A DNA stretch of 64,000 bases from Nitzschia putrida (GCA_016586335.1 BLYE01000004.1:434001-498000), one strand, 5' to 3'. Numbered from the stretch's first letter, positions 40,608 through 51,908 are shown. The notes: generated by a model from the sequence alone, not told the origin. Numbers and translations: made by a program.

Positions 40608-42689
40608 TTAACGTGGAAAGAACGCAAGCACACCATCTTGTAGGTGTTCGTGACCCTGCAAGACCTTCACCATGAGCTGCCGAGAGTCCGCAGTGGGTTT
40701 CTTGTGAAATGTCTTGATCACAGACAACACTTCCGCTAGCTTGTCTTTCCCCAATTCTTGTTCGACGTCCAATAGCGCTCTTTTTGCAGCTGACCGGCGG
40801 TCATCCAACGAGCCAGTAATATCACCAATCCGTGTATCTTGGCTGGAGCGAAAGAGACAGGAATAAGTGAGAAGGGAGTGGAAACACTACGAAAAGCAAA
40901 ACACCAATGCCTGGACTCACGGGTTGTCTCGTCGACTTCTTCGTTTCGGGATCTGATCCAAACTCTCGACCCCAGAAGTTGGAATGTTGAGATTGATGTT
41001 GCGACGGGACTCTATGCTTTCAATCATTCGGACTGCCTGTTCTTGTTTGGTCTCTTGGAAGCGTCGGAATTGATCTGGAATTTTGAAGCGGTACACATAG
41101 TCAATGACTTCTTGAAGCGACTTTTCACCCGCAAGTGCCTTGTATACCATCCGAAGAGATCCAGCGTATCGTCGGAAGGCAACATTCAGTGTTTCTTTTT
41201 GTTCCACGGTCCATTCGGTGACATACATTTCTGGATTTTCCTTGACCACCTGTAAGGCTGCATTTGAATTGCAGTCGCATTTGCTCAACAGCCTGCAAAG
41301 GGCATCAATGTTCATTTCACGAAGCGTGTCAGTTTCAGTCAATGCCAAGGAAGACCCAGTGCTGAAGGAAGACAATGTAAGAAAGCTTTGTCCCCGTAGT
41401 TTGGAAGTCAATGCTTCCGTTGTATCCCAAGGGAGGGGCGAATATGGATCGGTATGTGTCAAATCATGTTCCTTGAGATAGGGCACCAAAATACCAGCAG
41501 CAGCGGAGATGAACTGGGCAAGGTCATCGTCGGAAATTTGGTCCGACTTCCAAACCTGTGTGGGGTTTCGGGACTTGGAAGACAAAGATGGGACAAAGGC
41601 GGGAACCATCGCTTGGTGGTCTGGGCCTTCTCGGATATCACGTTGTTCACCATTTCCTTCGTCCACGGTCCCCGTGGGCATGATTTCTTCACTATCATAG
41701 TTGCTAATGCTGTCACTATCTGTCCAACGCTGTAGTCCCGAGCCTTCTAGTGGAGGTTGTTCCGCATTAGCTGTTGGTGGCTGTGTTTGGCTAGATTGTT
41801 GGCTTTCCACCTCTGGTGGGGGTGGGGCTTCCTGCACTGGAGGTGGTGGTGGGGACTCGGATCGCTGTTTCTTGATAGGAGGCTCTTCCTTGCGGGCAAG
41901 AAGGTAATCCAACACAGGAGCAATTCTTCTGGTAGTTGGAGGTGCTTGGTGCCATTCAAAAGTGTGAAGGCAAACATAGCTGTCGCTTCCTTGAGCAGCA
42001 GTAAATGTATCGGGGCTGCAGTAGAGCACTTGAATGGGGTCGATGATGTGTTTAATCTTGGCCTGGACAGAAATGTCCGACAAAGCAATATTCTTGTTGC
42101 CTTTGAGATAATAGAACATCTCTGAAAGATTAGGCAGGTTATCGGTGGAAACGGGACCTAGAGCAAGGATATCTTCTTTCTGTTGGTGATAAGTGCCGAG
42201 TACGAAGTGTGGACAGATGGAGCGGTGTTGTGTAAGGCACAAGCCGTAACCTTGGCAAAACGAAGCTTGCAATAAAAGGCAACAAAAACTTACCGTTAAG
42301 AGTCGACGAGCCCGCAACATGGGCAATCCCTGTGCCGGTTGGTCCAATTGGGAAGGTTGAGCCTCTTCCTCCCAAAGACGCTCTAGTCGAACCATCCAAG
42401 GAGTAGCATCAGTGTGGGATGTCCTATCAGGGTTTTTGAGAGTGACAACATCGCCTACAGCAAGATTGAAGGATTCCCCATCAATAGAAATGCGACATTG
42501 TTTATGTTCCACCTCGCCCAGCACAGTAGTGGTTCCTTGATCCAGCCACTCTACGAAACGGGTCCCTTTTCGCGATTTACGTGAACCTGAAGACGACTTC
42601 TTCCTAGAAGAGTCCGAAGACCTTCGGCTTCGTTTAGAAGCGTGGGAGTCCTTACTTGACGAAGATCGTTTGGTTCCACTCGTTGACAT
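40608..42689 (-). CDS. BAH-SANT chromatin protein with PAH-like C-terminus
   Basis: Three exons (42689-42294, 42179-40921, 40842-40608), 629 residues. Intron 1 is 114 bp, a multiple of three with no stop; intron 2 is 78 bp, phase 2. The N-terminus is a Ser/Arg/Lys-rich basic tail (~1-42). A BAH domain covers about 50-200: GDVVTLKN, PWMVRLERLWEE, LRARRLLTKEDILALG across intron 1, and SEMFYYLKGNKNIALSDISV. A Pro/Glu/Gln linker follows, then a SANT domain near 475-525 (EWTVEQKETLNVAFRRY, VIDYVYRFKIP). The last exon resembles a Sin3 paired amphipathic helix (VIKTFHKKPTADSRQLMVKV, LQDGVLAFFP). These modules occur in co-repressor complexes, so a role reading or modifying nucleosomes is likely. PAH is the least certain part. 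Confidence 0.75.
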
Positions 42690-43552
42690 GATACAAGTAC
42701 GTTACCGTAGTTTGGTTGTGTGACAGACTCTACTCTCGAGAAGTAAATGTTATGGTTTCGGGTTGGAGGACGACACCGTTAGGGTTGTTCGAACCAAGAA
42801 ATGGGGGAAAGAGGTCTAAAACACTTTCACCTAAAGTGTTCCCCTCCCCTATTGTTTGGAGGGCCTTGCGTCGTCAGTCGTCAGTCGTCAGTCGTCAGTC
42901 GTCAGGTCTTGGCAGACTTCTGCAGTTGTTATTATTTGTTCTTTCTTCTAAAATAAAGCTATGATGTTTGTTTGCTTTCCACCATGGCTATAAAGAAATT
43001 CAGAACGAAGTGTAAAATTGGCATTATTTTGTGATGATGTCTACTGTTCCATCATCCTGTAGTGGTAGAGGGAACTATCGGCAGTAGCACAACTAGAGGA
43101 GGAGGAGGAAAGAACATGACCTCCCTACAATACAACTGGTATATTCCTACCAAGATTCTATTCGATCCTACAACGAGCTACCGATACAAGTACTGTACGG
43201 TGGTTTCTTTCCAGTTTGTTGCTGTATCCGGTATTCACATAAAACCCCCTTCATCAATGTTGTTGTTGTCCATATCCTCCAGAACGTTTACTCGTACAGT
43301 ACCACCGGGTTGTGTGGCGTTCCGGATGTGGTTGGAACCGCCAATTTCGATTCGATGGAATTCCCCGTGATGGAGATTCGTGGTTCGTTCCTATTCTCGG
43401 TAGTCAACGTACGTACGTCCACCACGTTGTTGGTGCGAATGTCGCCCAGGCCGTTCCTGGCCAGGCAGTCTCCTCCTCGTGGTTCGTGGTGGTGGCGGTG
43501 TCGACGGTGAACAAACAGGATCCTCCACCGTGTTCCCATAAGCCAAACTGGC
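42690..43552. promoter_or_regulatory. Divergent region BAH-SANT / GCL
   Basis: About 860 bp. Holds the 7-bp tandem repeat described separately and short AT-rich stretches (AAATAAAGCTATGATG near 42952). Open frames between 43062 and 43575 end before the GCL start and are not supported as exons. Confidence 0.4.
42871..42905. repeat. Five tandem copies of TCGTCAG (TGACG half-sites on the minus strand)
   Basis: Five perfect 7-bp units directly upstream of the BAH-SANT gene. Read on the minus strand, each unit presents TGACG, the core half-site of bZIP/CREB-type factors. The repeat itself is certain; binding is inference. Confidence 0.8.
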
Positions 43553-46500
43553 ATGCTCAAAAAGTGGACGGTTGAGTTTGTAGTCGGAACCTTTTTTTGC
43601 TTGCTGCTCAACACCACTTCTGGTTTCACTCTAAGCATGGGTAAGTGATTGACAGTTGTTTGGTGAGAAACGGCAAGGTAGTTAACAAAAACATTCCCGA
43701 ACGCAAAGAATCTCACGATTAGGCCTTTTCTCTTTTTGCCTTGTTCATGCTCTCAGGTCTCCTCAAGGTTGGAGTTCCAAAAACTTGGGACGAGTCCAAA
43801 CCAGATCTCAAATACATTCGAAATGCTGGTGTTAAGCAGTTCCTTTCGACCTATAACCGAGTGAAAAATCTTCGTGGAGATGAACTCTTGTGGGGTGATG
43901 AGATTGAGTATGGTGTCTTCCATGTCGACCCTGAGACGCACAAGGTTCGGCTCTCGCTGCGTGCCAAGGAGGTATGTTTCATGTTTCATGTTTCGAAAGA
44001 AGACTGCTCAATGGGAGTTTTTTATACGGACTGGTGTCTAATGTTGTTTCTTGTTGGATTTGCTATTGTGTTTCCTAGATCATGGATGAATTGAACCGCA
44101 AGGAGGCCGAAAACCCTCAACTGGCGGAAGGCTGCAACTGGGTTCCAGAGTATGGTGCTTGGATGGTGGAAGCCACTCCTGATCGCCCCTACACTGGATT
44201 CACCAACGACTTGCTTCGGGTAGAACGAAACATGAGACTCCGAAGGAAGAGAATCTTGACTGTTTTGAACGAAAACGAAATTGCTCCGACCATGTCGGCA
44301 TTTCCCTTGTTGGGCTCTCAAGGCGATGACGGTTCGGTTCCCCCTGTTCCTGTTGGTGGACCATGCACACTCAGTGACTACATTGGTGATGGTATTATCA
44401 ATCCTCACCCTCGATTCGGAACATTGAGTGCCAACATCCGTCAACGACGAGGAAGCAAGGTCAATATCCGAGTTCCATTGTTCCGAGACGTTAATACCCC
44501 TGAGTTCAAGGAGTTTTCTCCCATTACCAGTGCCGATGTCGATGGATCTTGTCGCAACAACGCTCAGCAGGTACGTTTTTTTCTGTTCCTTGTAGTCCTC
44601 CACCTTTTGATTTCTTCCATTCTCAACACTTCTGACATTGCTTCAGTTGTGGAGGTACGGCAAAGGAGATGTGTCCTTTGAGGAATTCGGCAGGGACTTT
44701 GTGGCTGTTGGATGCTCTTGCACCTCCAAGGATGTTGTAGCGGATGACAGCGCTGAAGTGGCGATGATGCAGAAGTGGCTTGTCGATGTCCAATGTGAGG
44801 GGTGCAAAGGTCTTTTCTACCGTAGTGCTCCTGGCAAGATTGTGCTTGATGCTGATTGGCCCCGAAACGGTGAGGTTGTGGTTGGATATGAAATCCCCAA
44901 TGTTCCAGGTACGTGACGAACATTTTTCTGCATTTCCTTGCCGTGATGGTTGACTAATGGAATGATTCTCCAGGATGGATTCGGCTTCAAAATGGATATT
45001 ACTTGCCCATGCACAGTGACGACGGACAAGTTGGGTTCCTTCGAAAGGTTTCTACCGAGACTCACCCCTACAATTCCGAGATGAAGCGAATTGGCTCCAA
45101 TACTCCGCTCTACCGGGCCAATTCCAATGATCCACCTCAAAACTTTTTTGCCGACAATGATGCTACGGATTCCGTCGGATCCGTAAAGAGTGACCTTGGT
45201 AACGGTGAGAGATTGAGGGCTGCTGTTCACATGGATGCCATGGCGTTCGGAATGGGTTGCTGTTGCCTTCAAATTACTTTCCAAGCCAAGGATATTGATG
45301 AGAGTCGTTTCATTTATGATCAGCTTGCTGTTATGGCCCCAATGTAAGTTTTTCGTCCCCGTTGTCTGTGCAAATTGAGAGAGCTGGAACTCATTACGGT
45401 TGTTATTCCAGTATGATGGCTTTGACTGCTTCTACTCCTATCTTGAAGGGCCGATTGCTTGACACTGATGCTCGTTGGGGAATTATCAGTGAGAGTGTGG
45501 ACTGCCGCACCCCTGCAGAACGTGGATGCAATGACCCCAACGCCCCCTATGAACATTATGTTGCCGAAGGCCGCCGTCGTCTCTACAAGAGTCGCTACGA
45601 CTCTATCAGTTCCTACATCTACCAGGCTCCCATGCCAGCCGAACGTTTCACGGGTGAATCGGCGGGACTTGAGAATCGTATTTTGAACAATTACAACGAC
45701 GTTCCACTCGAAATTGATGAGGAGAAATACCAGCTGTTGCGAGAGGAAGGAATTGACCCAGCACTTGCCCAGCACATTGCTCATCTTTTCGTCCGTGATC
45801 CCTTGGTAATTTTCAATGGTGCTGTCGAAGAGGTTGACGATGAAACCCAAACTGAACACTTTGAGTCTATTCAAAGTACCAATTGGTACGAATTGAGATC
45901 AAATTGGACTTGTGTGTGCAAAATTTATATTTCTCACCCCCATATTCTTTCTTGACCTTCTAGGCAAACTGTCCGCTGGAAGCCTCCTCCTCCACGCAAC
46001 AGTACCAATGCTCCTCATATCGGATGGCGAACCGAGTTCCGTAGTATGGAAATGCAATTGACTGATTTTGAAAATGCCGCCTTTGCCGTATTCACGGTAT
46101 TGTTGCAACGAGTCATCCTAACGTTTGACTTGAACTTGTACATCCCTTTGAGCAAAGTGGACGCAAACATGCAACGAGCACACAGCAGAAACGCCTCTGC
46201 CAGAGGCAAGTTTTACTTCCGTCGTCATCTTGCTCCATTGGAAGAGGGTGATGATGGATTCGGGGTTCGTTATGTTTCCATGTTTTCCAAGGCAGTAAAC
46301 GGAACTGTAGCGGAGAATGGACAAAAGGAAGTTTACCTGGATGAAAATGGAGTCAGTCAACAACGTCTCAAGGCCCCTTGTGCCAACGGTAGTGAAGAAG
46401 AGAATGCATACGAGGAAATGACCATGAGCGAGATCATGTGCGGAAAGGGCGAATACTTCCCTGGTTTGATTCCTTTGGTTCGAGCCTACTTGGATCACAT

Positions 46501-46948
46501 CAGTGCTGGCTCGTTGACACTAAAACGTTTGAATCTATACTTGGACTTTATTGAGAAACGTGCCCGGGGAGAGTTGGTCACACCTGCCACTTGGATTCGT
46601 GACTTTGTACGAAATCATGAGGATTACAAGCAAGATTCGGTTGTTTCGGAGAAGATTGCGTAAGTTGGACTCAGTTTGTTGTTACTGCATGGAGCTGCTT
46701 GCAAAAGAACCTGAAACTCACCCTGTCCTCTCCTAATTCTGTACAGACACGATTTGCTCATGACCTGCAAAGCAATTGGTGAAGGCAAACTCCATGTACC
46801 CGAGTTATTGGGAGACGTAATCTTGGATCCAATCAACACCGAAGGTGCCTACGATACGAAATTGGATTCGACCCGTGTACAAAACCAACGAATCTTGGAG
46901 TTGTTGCAACGTTACACCCAACGAAAGAGCATGTTTGAGGTGTCGTAG
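43553..46948 (+). CDS. GCLC: Glutamate-cysteine ligase catalytic subunit, plastid-type leader, ~170-residue insertion
   Basis: Eight exons (43553-43640, 43757-43971, 44079-44570, 44647-44908, 44974-45343, 45412-45885, 45964-46659, 46747-46948); frames close exactly to 932 residues. It makes gamma-glutamylcysteine, the rate-limiting step of glutathione synthesis. Eukaryotic GCL hallmarks: MGLLKVGVPKTWDESK, LLWGDEIEYGVF, HPRFGTLSANIRQRRGSKV, MDAMAFGMGCCCLQITFQA, ARWGIISESVDCRTPAER, STNWQTVRWKPPPP and VQLTDFEN-like MQLTDFENAAFAVF. The short first exon adds MLKKWTVEFVVGTFFCLLL and NTTSG|FTLS, a signal peptide with Phe at +1, as in diatom plastid presequences. Exon 4 and most of exon 5 encode an insert (about 266-435) with CSCTSK, CEGCKG and WIRLQNGYYLPM. 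The family enzyme is ~640 residues. Confidence 0.94.
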
Positions 46949-47046
46949 ACGGTACCGCACGCGTACCATCGTCGTCGTACAAGCATGATGAGACAGAGAG
47001 ATTCCAAGTAGAAGTAAGTAAAACTAGTAATTCGAGTAAGATAGGT

Positions 47047-48291
47047 TTACTTGGCGGTTGTAGGAAGGACAGGTTTTCTTCGCTTCTTGGGTTCCGGTTG
47101 CGAATAGAGACCAGTGGCAATGACGACAAAGGAAGCGCCAACAATGAAGGAGTAGGTGGCATGGAAGTCCAGGAAGATAGCCGAGAGAATACAAGAGATG
47201 ACGATACTGAAGGAGGTAGCAAAGACCTTGAGAACATTGTCGGCATACTTCACCACGACAGCAACAATCAGACCTCCAACTGCCTGTACTGTAACCACTA
47301 CCCAAACGAGGGGAGTGTAACCACCCAAAAAGCCTTGCTTGGCAACATCAACCGAATCCTTGGCAAATACAGTAATCAAAGCAATCGCAATGGAAGGCAA
47401 TCCCATCTGCACGTTGCGCACCCACAAAGACGTCTTGCTTCCCTTGAGAATCTTCTCAAAGTAGACCCCCGAGAACCCCGATGTACAGGCGGCACACAAG
47501 ACAGCAATAAGACCCACAAAGCGGTGATGCTTCTCAGCTTCCGAGGCGGATGAATCTCGACTTCCCGACACTTGGACAATGGAAACTCCAATGGTAAGGA
47601 GGATCAAGGCGGTCCACTTTTTCAAGGAGAATTGGCGCTACCAGGTACACAGGAGGAAAAGGTGAGTCCTCCAGTTACAATACTCGAACCAACAACTACC
47701 TCCCCAAAACAAAACATTAACATCCAAGGAACGTACCTGCAACATGACCATACTAAACACTGCCGTCGTCAAAATCTTGAGCTGATAGCACACTTGATAC
47801 GTGGCGGCATCCAAATTGGTCAAGGCAAAGTAGAGAAGATTGTTCTGCACAGTGTACAGAAAGGAGGGAACACTAAGCTTCAACATTTCGACCGGTGCTT
47901 GTGCCACATGCTTGTTGAGCTCTCCCAACAGATTTCCCCCACTTTGGTAGGCAATCACTCCACAGCAAATGATGAGCTTCATGACTTCCATGACAAAAAC
48001 AGCCGTGGAAGCCAAATAGAGAGGCTGTCCAGGATCTCGCTGTCTTCGTGTGTAGCTCATGAGCAAAACGAGACCCACCATTTGTGCGACGAGTAAAAAG
48101 AGAGCAGCATACTTGATGGCTACGGCAACCGCGTTTTCGTCACGCTTGGAACTGGAGGCTCGGCTGGGAGCATCTTTGGAAGTCCTAGTCTTTTTTGCCG
48201 TAGCACGTTTCTTGGGTTCTCCTGTGGCCGCCGTGTTGTCAGGGAGGAGAACATCTGTGCTAGAATCTGCATTATCGTCTCCTTTCATCAT
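47047..48291 (-). CDS. Nucleotide-sugar transporter (UDP-Gal/CMP-Sia transporter family, SLC35A-like)
   Basis: Two exons (48291-47737, 47637-47047), 381 residues; 99-bp phase-0 intron with donor GTACGT. A ~55-residue hydrophilic N-terminus (Lys/Arg/Ser/Ala-rich) precedes about ten TM helices. Family blocks: TAVFVMEVMKLIICCGV, VPSFLYTVQNNLLYFALTNL, DAATYQVCYQLKILTTAVFS, LQRQFSLKKWTALILL across the intron, FSGVYFEKILKG, LWVRNVQMGLPS and NVLKVFATSFSIVISC. These carriers exchange a nucleotide sugar for UMP/CMP at the Golgi membrane. Substrate choice among UDP-Gal, UDP-GlcNAc and CMP-sugars is not decidable by eye. The C-terminal PKKRRKP is a di-lysine-like basic tail. Start chosen at MMKGDDN (ACC context) over an upstream in-frame ATG at 48360. 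Confidence 0.9.
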
Positions 48292-48602
48292 GGTGACCGC
48301 AGGTGGATGGGAGGATGGATGGAATGAATGGATGCAGCAATCAAGGAGAGAGTGCAACAACTTTGATCTCTGCTACTACTGTGCACCTCTCAACGGCAAC
48401 GCCAGCAATAAGTCTTGGTCATTGCGAGATTCGTGATTCCTAGGAGTCGACTCTACTTGGGATCGGGCTAGTCGCCTTTCCAATGGAATGAGTGGACTCA
48501 CTTTGTTCATCGTGTCGTTTGTGACAACACAACATTTTCTGGAAACTCTCCACAAATCAACTTCAAACCACCAACTCCTTACATGCCAACACGTGCACCA
48601 GC
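48292..48602. promoter_or_regulatory. Divergent region nucleotide-sugar transporter / PUS3
   Basis: 311 bp shared upstream region; an in-frame ATG of the transporter lies within it at 48360. No clear core element. Confidence 0.3.
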
Positions 48603-50462
48603 ATGATGTTGCAATCCACTGTTTTCTGTAAGGCTGTGCTTCGACCAACCTCCTCGATTTTGTCATCCCTTGCTTCATTGCCATGTCAACGACTGGCTCG
48701 TGTTCCTAGTCGGCAAGTCGGATTAGTCGCCTCATCCATTCGACGACAACCACCCAAACCACCGCTCCATGGCAGGGCCGCATTTCTTTCCACAAACACT
48801 ACTCGAAATCTTCCGACTCACACTTCTTCCATGGCGGCGGCAGACTCTATCCATCCAGTCCTCAAGGACCTTGGCTTCTCTGACAAGGCCAATGGGGAAG
48901 CTTCTGCCTTGAATGTCTTGAATCATTTGTTGCAATCCAACGTGTTGAGTCAGGAACAAGTCCAGGCGGCCGCTCAAAGCATGAATGACACAGCGTCGTC
49001 TTCCTCGAACAACAAGAAGAAAAAGTCCAAACCGACTGCACCACAACCGCCTGCGGTTACCCCTCGCACTCGTCACATTGCCCTACGCTTCTTCTACGAT
49101 GGAGCCGACTACACGGGTTTGGCACAAAATTTGGGCATGGAGACGGATCAGTCGGTCGAAAAGGCTCTCTTTCAAGCGCTTCTCAAGGCCAAATTGATTG
49201 AAAGTCGAGAGACAAGTGGGTATTCTCGTTGTGGACGAACCGATAAAGGGGTCAGTGCAGCAGGACAAGTGATTGCACTCAATCTCAAGAGTGCCATTCC
49301 TGCAGATGCCAGCTGGGATGAACCTGGCCAGCAATTGGCGACAGACGAGGAATTGCCCAACAATGATTTTGATAAACTTTCCCTTTGGGTGACTCCGCGA
49401 AGTAAAAAAGGCAAAGACGTTCAACGCGTCCAACGAAATGTATCCGAATATCCCTACGCCAAAATGCTCAACAACCTCCTGCCCAAAGATATTCGGATTT
49501 TGGGTTGGGCTCCCGTCTCGACCGAGTTTTCGGCTCGCTTCTCCGCCAACCGACGTACCTACCGATATTTCTTTTTGCAACAACAAATGGATTTGGATCG
49601 GATTCGTGCTGGTTTGGAGCTGCTAGTAGGAAAGCATGATTTTCGAAACTTTTGCAAGATGGATGTGGAAAAAGTCTACAACTTTGAACGTGTCATTCAC
49701 CGGGCCCAATTGATCGAAACCGGCAAGACTGGCCGACTACAAACATGCTATGTACAAATTGATGGGCAAGCATTCTTGTGGCATCAAATTCGATGCATTA
49801 TGGAAATCCTATTCATGATTGGTAAGGGATTGGAAGAACCCTCCATCATCACGTCTCTGCTGGATGTGGAGAAGTATCCCGGCAAACCTTCCTACACGTT
49901 GGCTCCAGAGCGTCCACTTGTACTTCATGATTGTGGATACCCCAACCTTCAAGTTGGATACTCAGTGCAGAATGTATGGACTGTATCGTGCCAAATGGAA
50001 CAAGAGTGGGAAGAATTGACTCTGGCTGCCGCTCGACTTCGAAACGGAATTGATGCCTTTGACAACGTTCAAGTACGTCGCGATGAGTTGGTGCAGTTTG
50101 CTACCAGCAAGTTGGCCGATCGCGCCAAAAAGCTCCAAAAGTACGGAGGCAGCGCGGACAATGGTGAAATTCGTCACCCACTCCCTGAAGAAGGGGGACC
50201 CATGATTCTGTGGAAGGATGCACTTGAGTGGCTGGCTCAAAACTCGTTGATCCCAGACTCGAATGGTTTGGCAACCGCCGTTCATGTTCCTTTGTTGGAA
50301 CGAAGTATGGGAACAACATACGAAGAAAAGGTAGAAGCCTTGCAAAAATCTGACAAACGGCGCCAAAAGTTTGAAGAAAACATTATCAAGAAACGAAAGA
50401 CAGCTGAAGAAGACGCTGCATTTTACGAGCATATGAACAAGCAAGGCGGATCAGGACTCTAA
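48603..50462 (+). CDS. PUS3: tRNA pseudouridine synthase PUS3/Deg1 (TruA family)
   Basis: Single exon, 619 residues. The N-terminal ~75 residues are Arg/Ser/Leu-rich and resemble a mitochondrial presequence; a second in-frame ATG at 48831 (MAAADSIHPVL) would give a form without it. The TruA core starts near 158 (RHIALRFFYDGADYTGLAQN), with catalytic Asp in SGYSRCGRTDKGVSAAGQV. Further family blocks are FSARFSANRRTYRYFF, KHDFRNFCKMD (diagnostic of the PUS3 branch) and FLWHQIRCIMEILFMIGKG. A ~45-residue acidic/Lys insert sits after the catalytic loop. PUS3 converts U38/U39 in the anticodon arm. The C-terminus is charged and coiled (EKVEALQKSDKRRQKFEENI). Confidence 0.95.
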   Translation: MMLQSTVFCKAVLRPTSSILSSLASLPCQRLARVPSRQVGLVASSIRRQPPKPPLHGRAAFLSTNTTRNLPTHTSSMAAADSIHPVLKDLGFSDKANGEASALNVLNHLLQSNVLSQEQVQAAAQSMNDTASSSSNNKKKKSKPTAPQPPAVTPRTRHIALRFFYDGADYTGLAQNLGMETDQSVEKALFQALLKAKLIESRETSGYSRCGRTDKGVSAAGQVIALNLKSAIPADASWDEPGQQLATDEELPNNDFDKLSLWVTPRSKKGKDVQRVQRNVSEYPYAKMLNNLLPKDIRILGWAPVSTEFSARFSANRRTYRYFFLQQQMDLDRIRAGLELLVGKHDFRNFCKMDVEKVYNFERVIHRAQLIETGKTGRLQTCYVQIDGQAFLWHQIRCIMEILFMIGKGLEEPSIITSLLDVEKYPGKPSYTLAPERPLVLHDCGYPNLQVGYSVQNVWTVSCQMEQEWEELTLAAARLRNGIDAFDNVQVRRDELVQFATSKLADRAKKLQKYGGSADNGEIRHPLPEEGGPMILWKDALEWLAQNSLIPDSNGLATAVHVPLLERSMGTTYEEKVEALQKSDKRRQKFEENIIKKRKTAEEDAAFYEHMNKQGGSGL

Positions 50463-51908
50463 CGGTTGCTACTACCTAGCTTGGGTACCTAGAGTGGATG
50501 GCTAGCTCCAGATCTTCCAAGAATCTCGCATCGGAAGGGGTAGTCACGTCCGTGCGGCGACCGTTGGACCTGTCACAGGAACGTGACACCAAGATTGCGT
50601 TCTCTTCCCATCTTGTGTTCGTTTCAACGAGTTCTGGTCTACCAAGGCACGGGGTTCGGGCTTTGTTGACACTTCTACGATCACTCACCTTGCACAGAAA
50701 CATTTCTTTCGTTCTCACAATTCTCGGGGACGCTTCGGTTTTGTTTGGGTGAAGGCTTACCACAGGTGGGTCGTTTCTGATGGGGAGGATTCTCACGATG
50801 GGTTACAACGACGACGTCTACAGTGAAGTGCAAGGTTGATCAGGTGTGTTGTGAGGCGGGGAAACGACAGAAGGTACTACTACGTGTTGCGGGGTACGAT
50901 TCAGGGGAAGAGCTACCAGTCACTTGAGGTCGAAGGACGTTCCAAGAGGTCTGCGCTGCTGGGTCCATGTTTCTGTATCAAGAGGAAGGGAGAGAGAGCG
51001 AAGCTGATGCTGCTGCTACCACTACAATTCCACCGTCACGTCAGGAAGAGGCAAGTGTCCCGTACTTCTGAACCATCACGATGATTTTCGTTTCTACGTT
51101 TCTTCAAGCACCAAGTCAAGAAGTCTTTGGAACATGCCATGCCTGCAGGCGTCGTTGCCTGCAGGAGAGCATTGGATCAACAACGTGTGATTCTATCTTT
51201 CATCATCTTTGCATAGGAATGTATATACGTCTACGTCCACGTCGACTACCGATATCTCCAAGTGCCGTGCAAGAGCGTCAGAAGCCAGCGTCAACGAGAG
51301 GTTTGTTACTACTGCTACTGCTACTACTACAACTAGAGGTTTGACCCGTCCTGTATCGGAGTGATCAACGTGGGATTGTGCTAGAGGAGCGACCGTCTCT
51401 GTTCAAGAACTACCTACTGTACATGCAAACTACTGATACTACTACGTACTACGTCAACGAGGTTTTGCTAGTCCTAAACCTAAACAAATACCAACTGGGT
51501 GAACACACCCGGTTGGGGCGCTATCCAGGGCCAAGACGTCTTTCTGTAGTTTGTTCTAGCTTTTTTATTAGTAGCAGGTTGGAAACGTAGAGTGTAGTTT
51601 TGTCCCAAGGTTTGATCTTTCGAGAAACCTCGTCACTTCGGTACGAGTATCGTACTGTCGTATGACAAGCCACGTTGACGGGATTCGGAGGGTACGAATG
51701 CTGGATCTGTAGATATGCATGCGTGGGTCACTCCGACACCCTTCGACTTTCGTGTATAAAGGAAACGGTGCAAGTACAATTGAGGTTGCACAACAACACC
51801 TACAACAACATTGAGCCAAAGGCAACCATACTCCTTGTTTCATTGTGCGATTGACCCTTCCAATCGCCGAGAAAGAAGTTCTGTTTGGTTCCTGGATTGT
51901 TTGTCAAG
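50463..51908. promoter_or_regulatory. 1.4 kb intergenic, upstream of PDZ protein gene
   Basis: No supported gene. Several short frames start with ATG but lack domains or splice logic. Short repeated CTACTACTAC/CTGCTACTGCTA words near 51307-51335. Core promoter for the downstream gene lies at the right end. Confidence 0.4.
51755..51760 (+). promoter_or_regulatory. TATA box of PDZ protein gene
   Basis: TATAAA in GTGTATAAAGG, about 150 bp upstream of the ATG, allowing a leader of ~120 nt. Confidence 0.45.

Noticed and set aside
43062..43575. ORFs just upstream of GCL as possible extra exons
   Set aside because: They end in stops before 43553 or lie in a different frame; the short MLKKW leader exon splices perfectly and explains the N-terminus.
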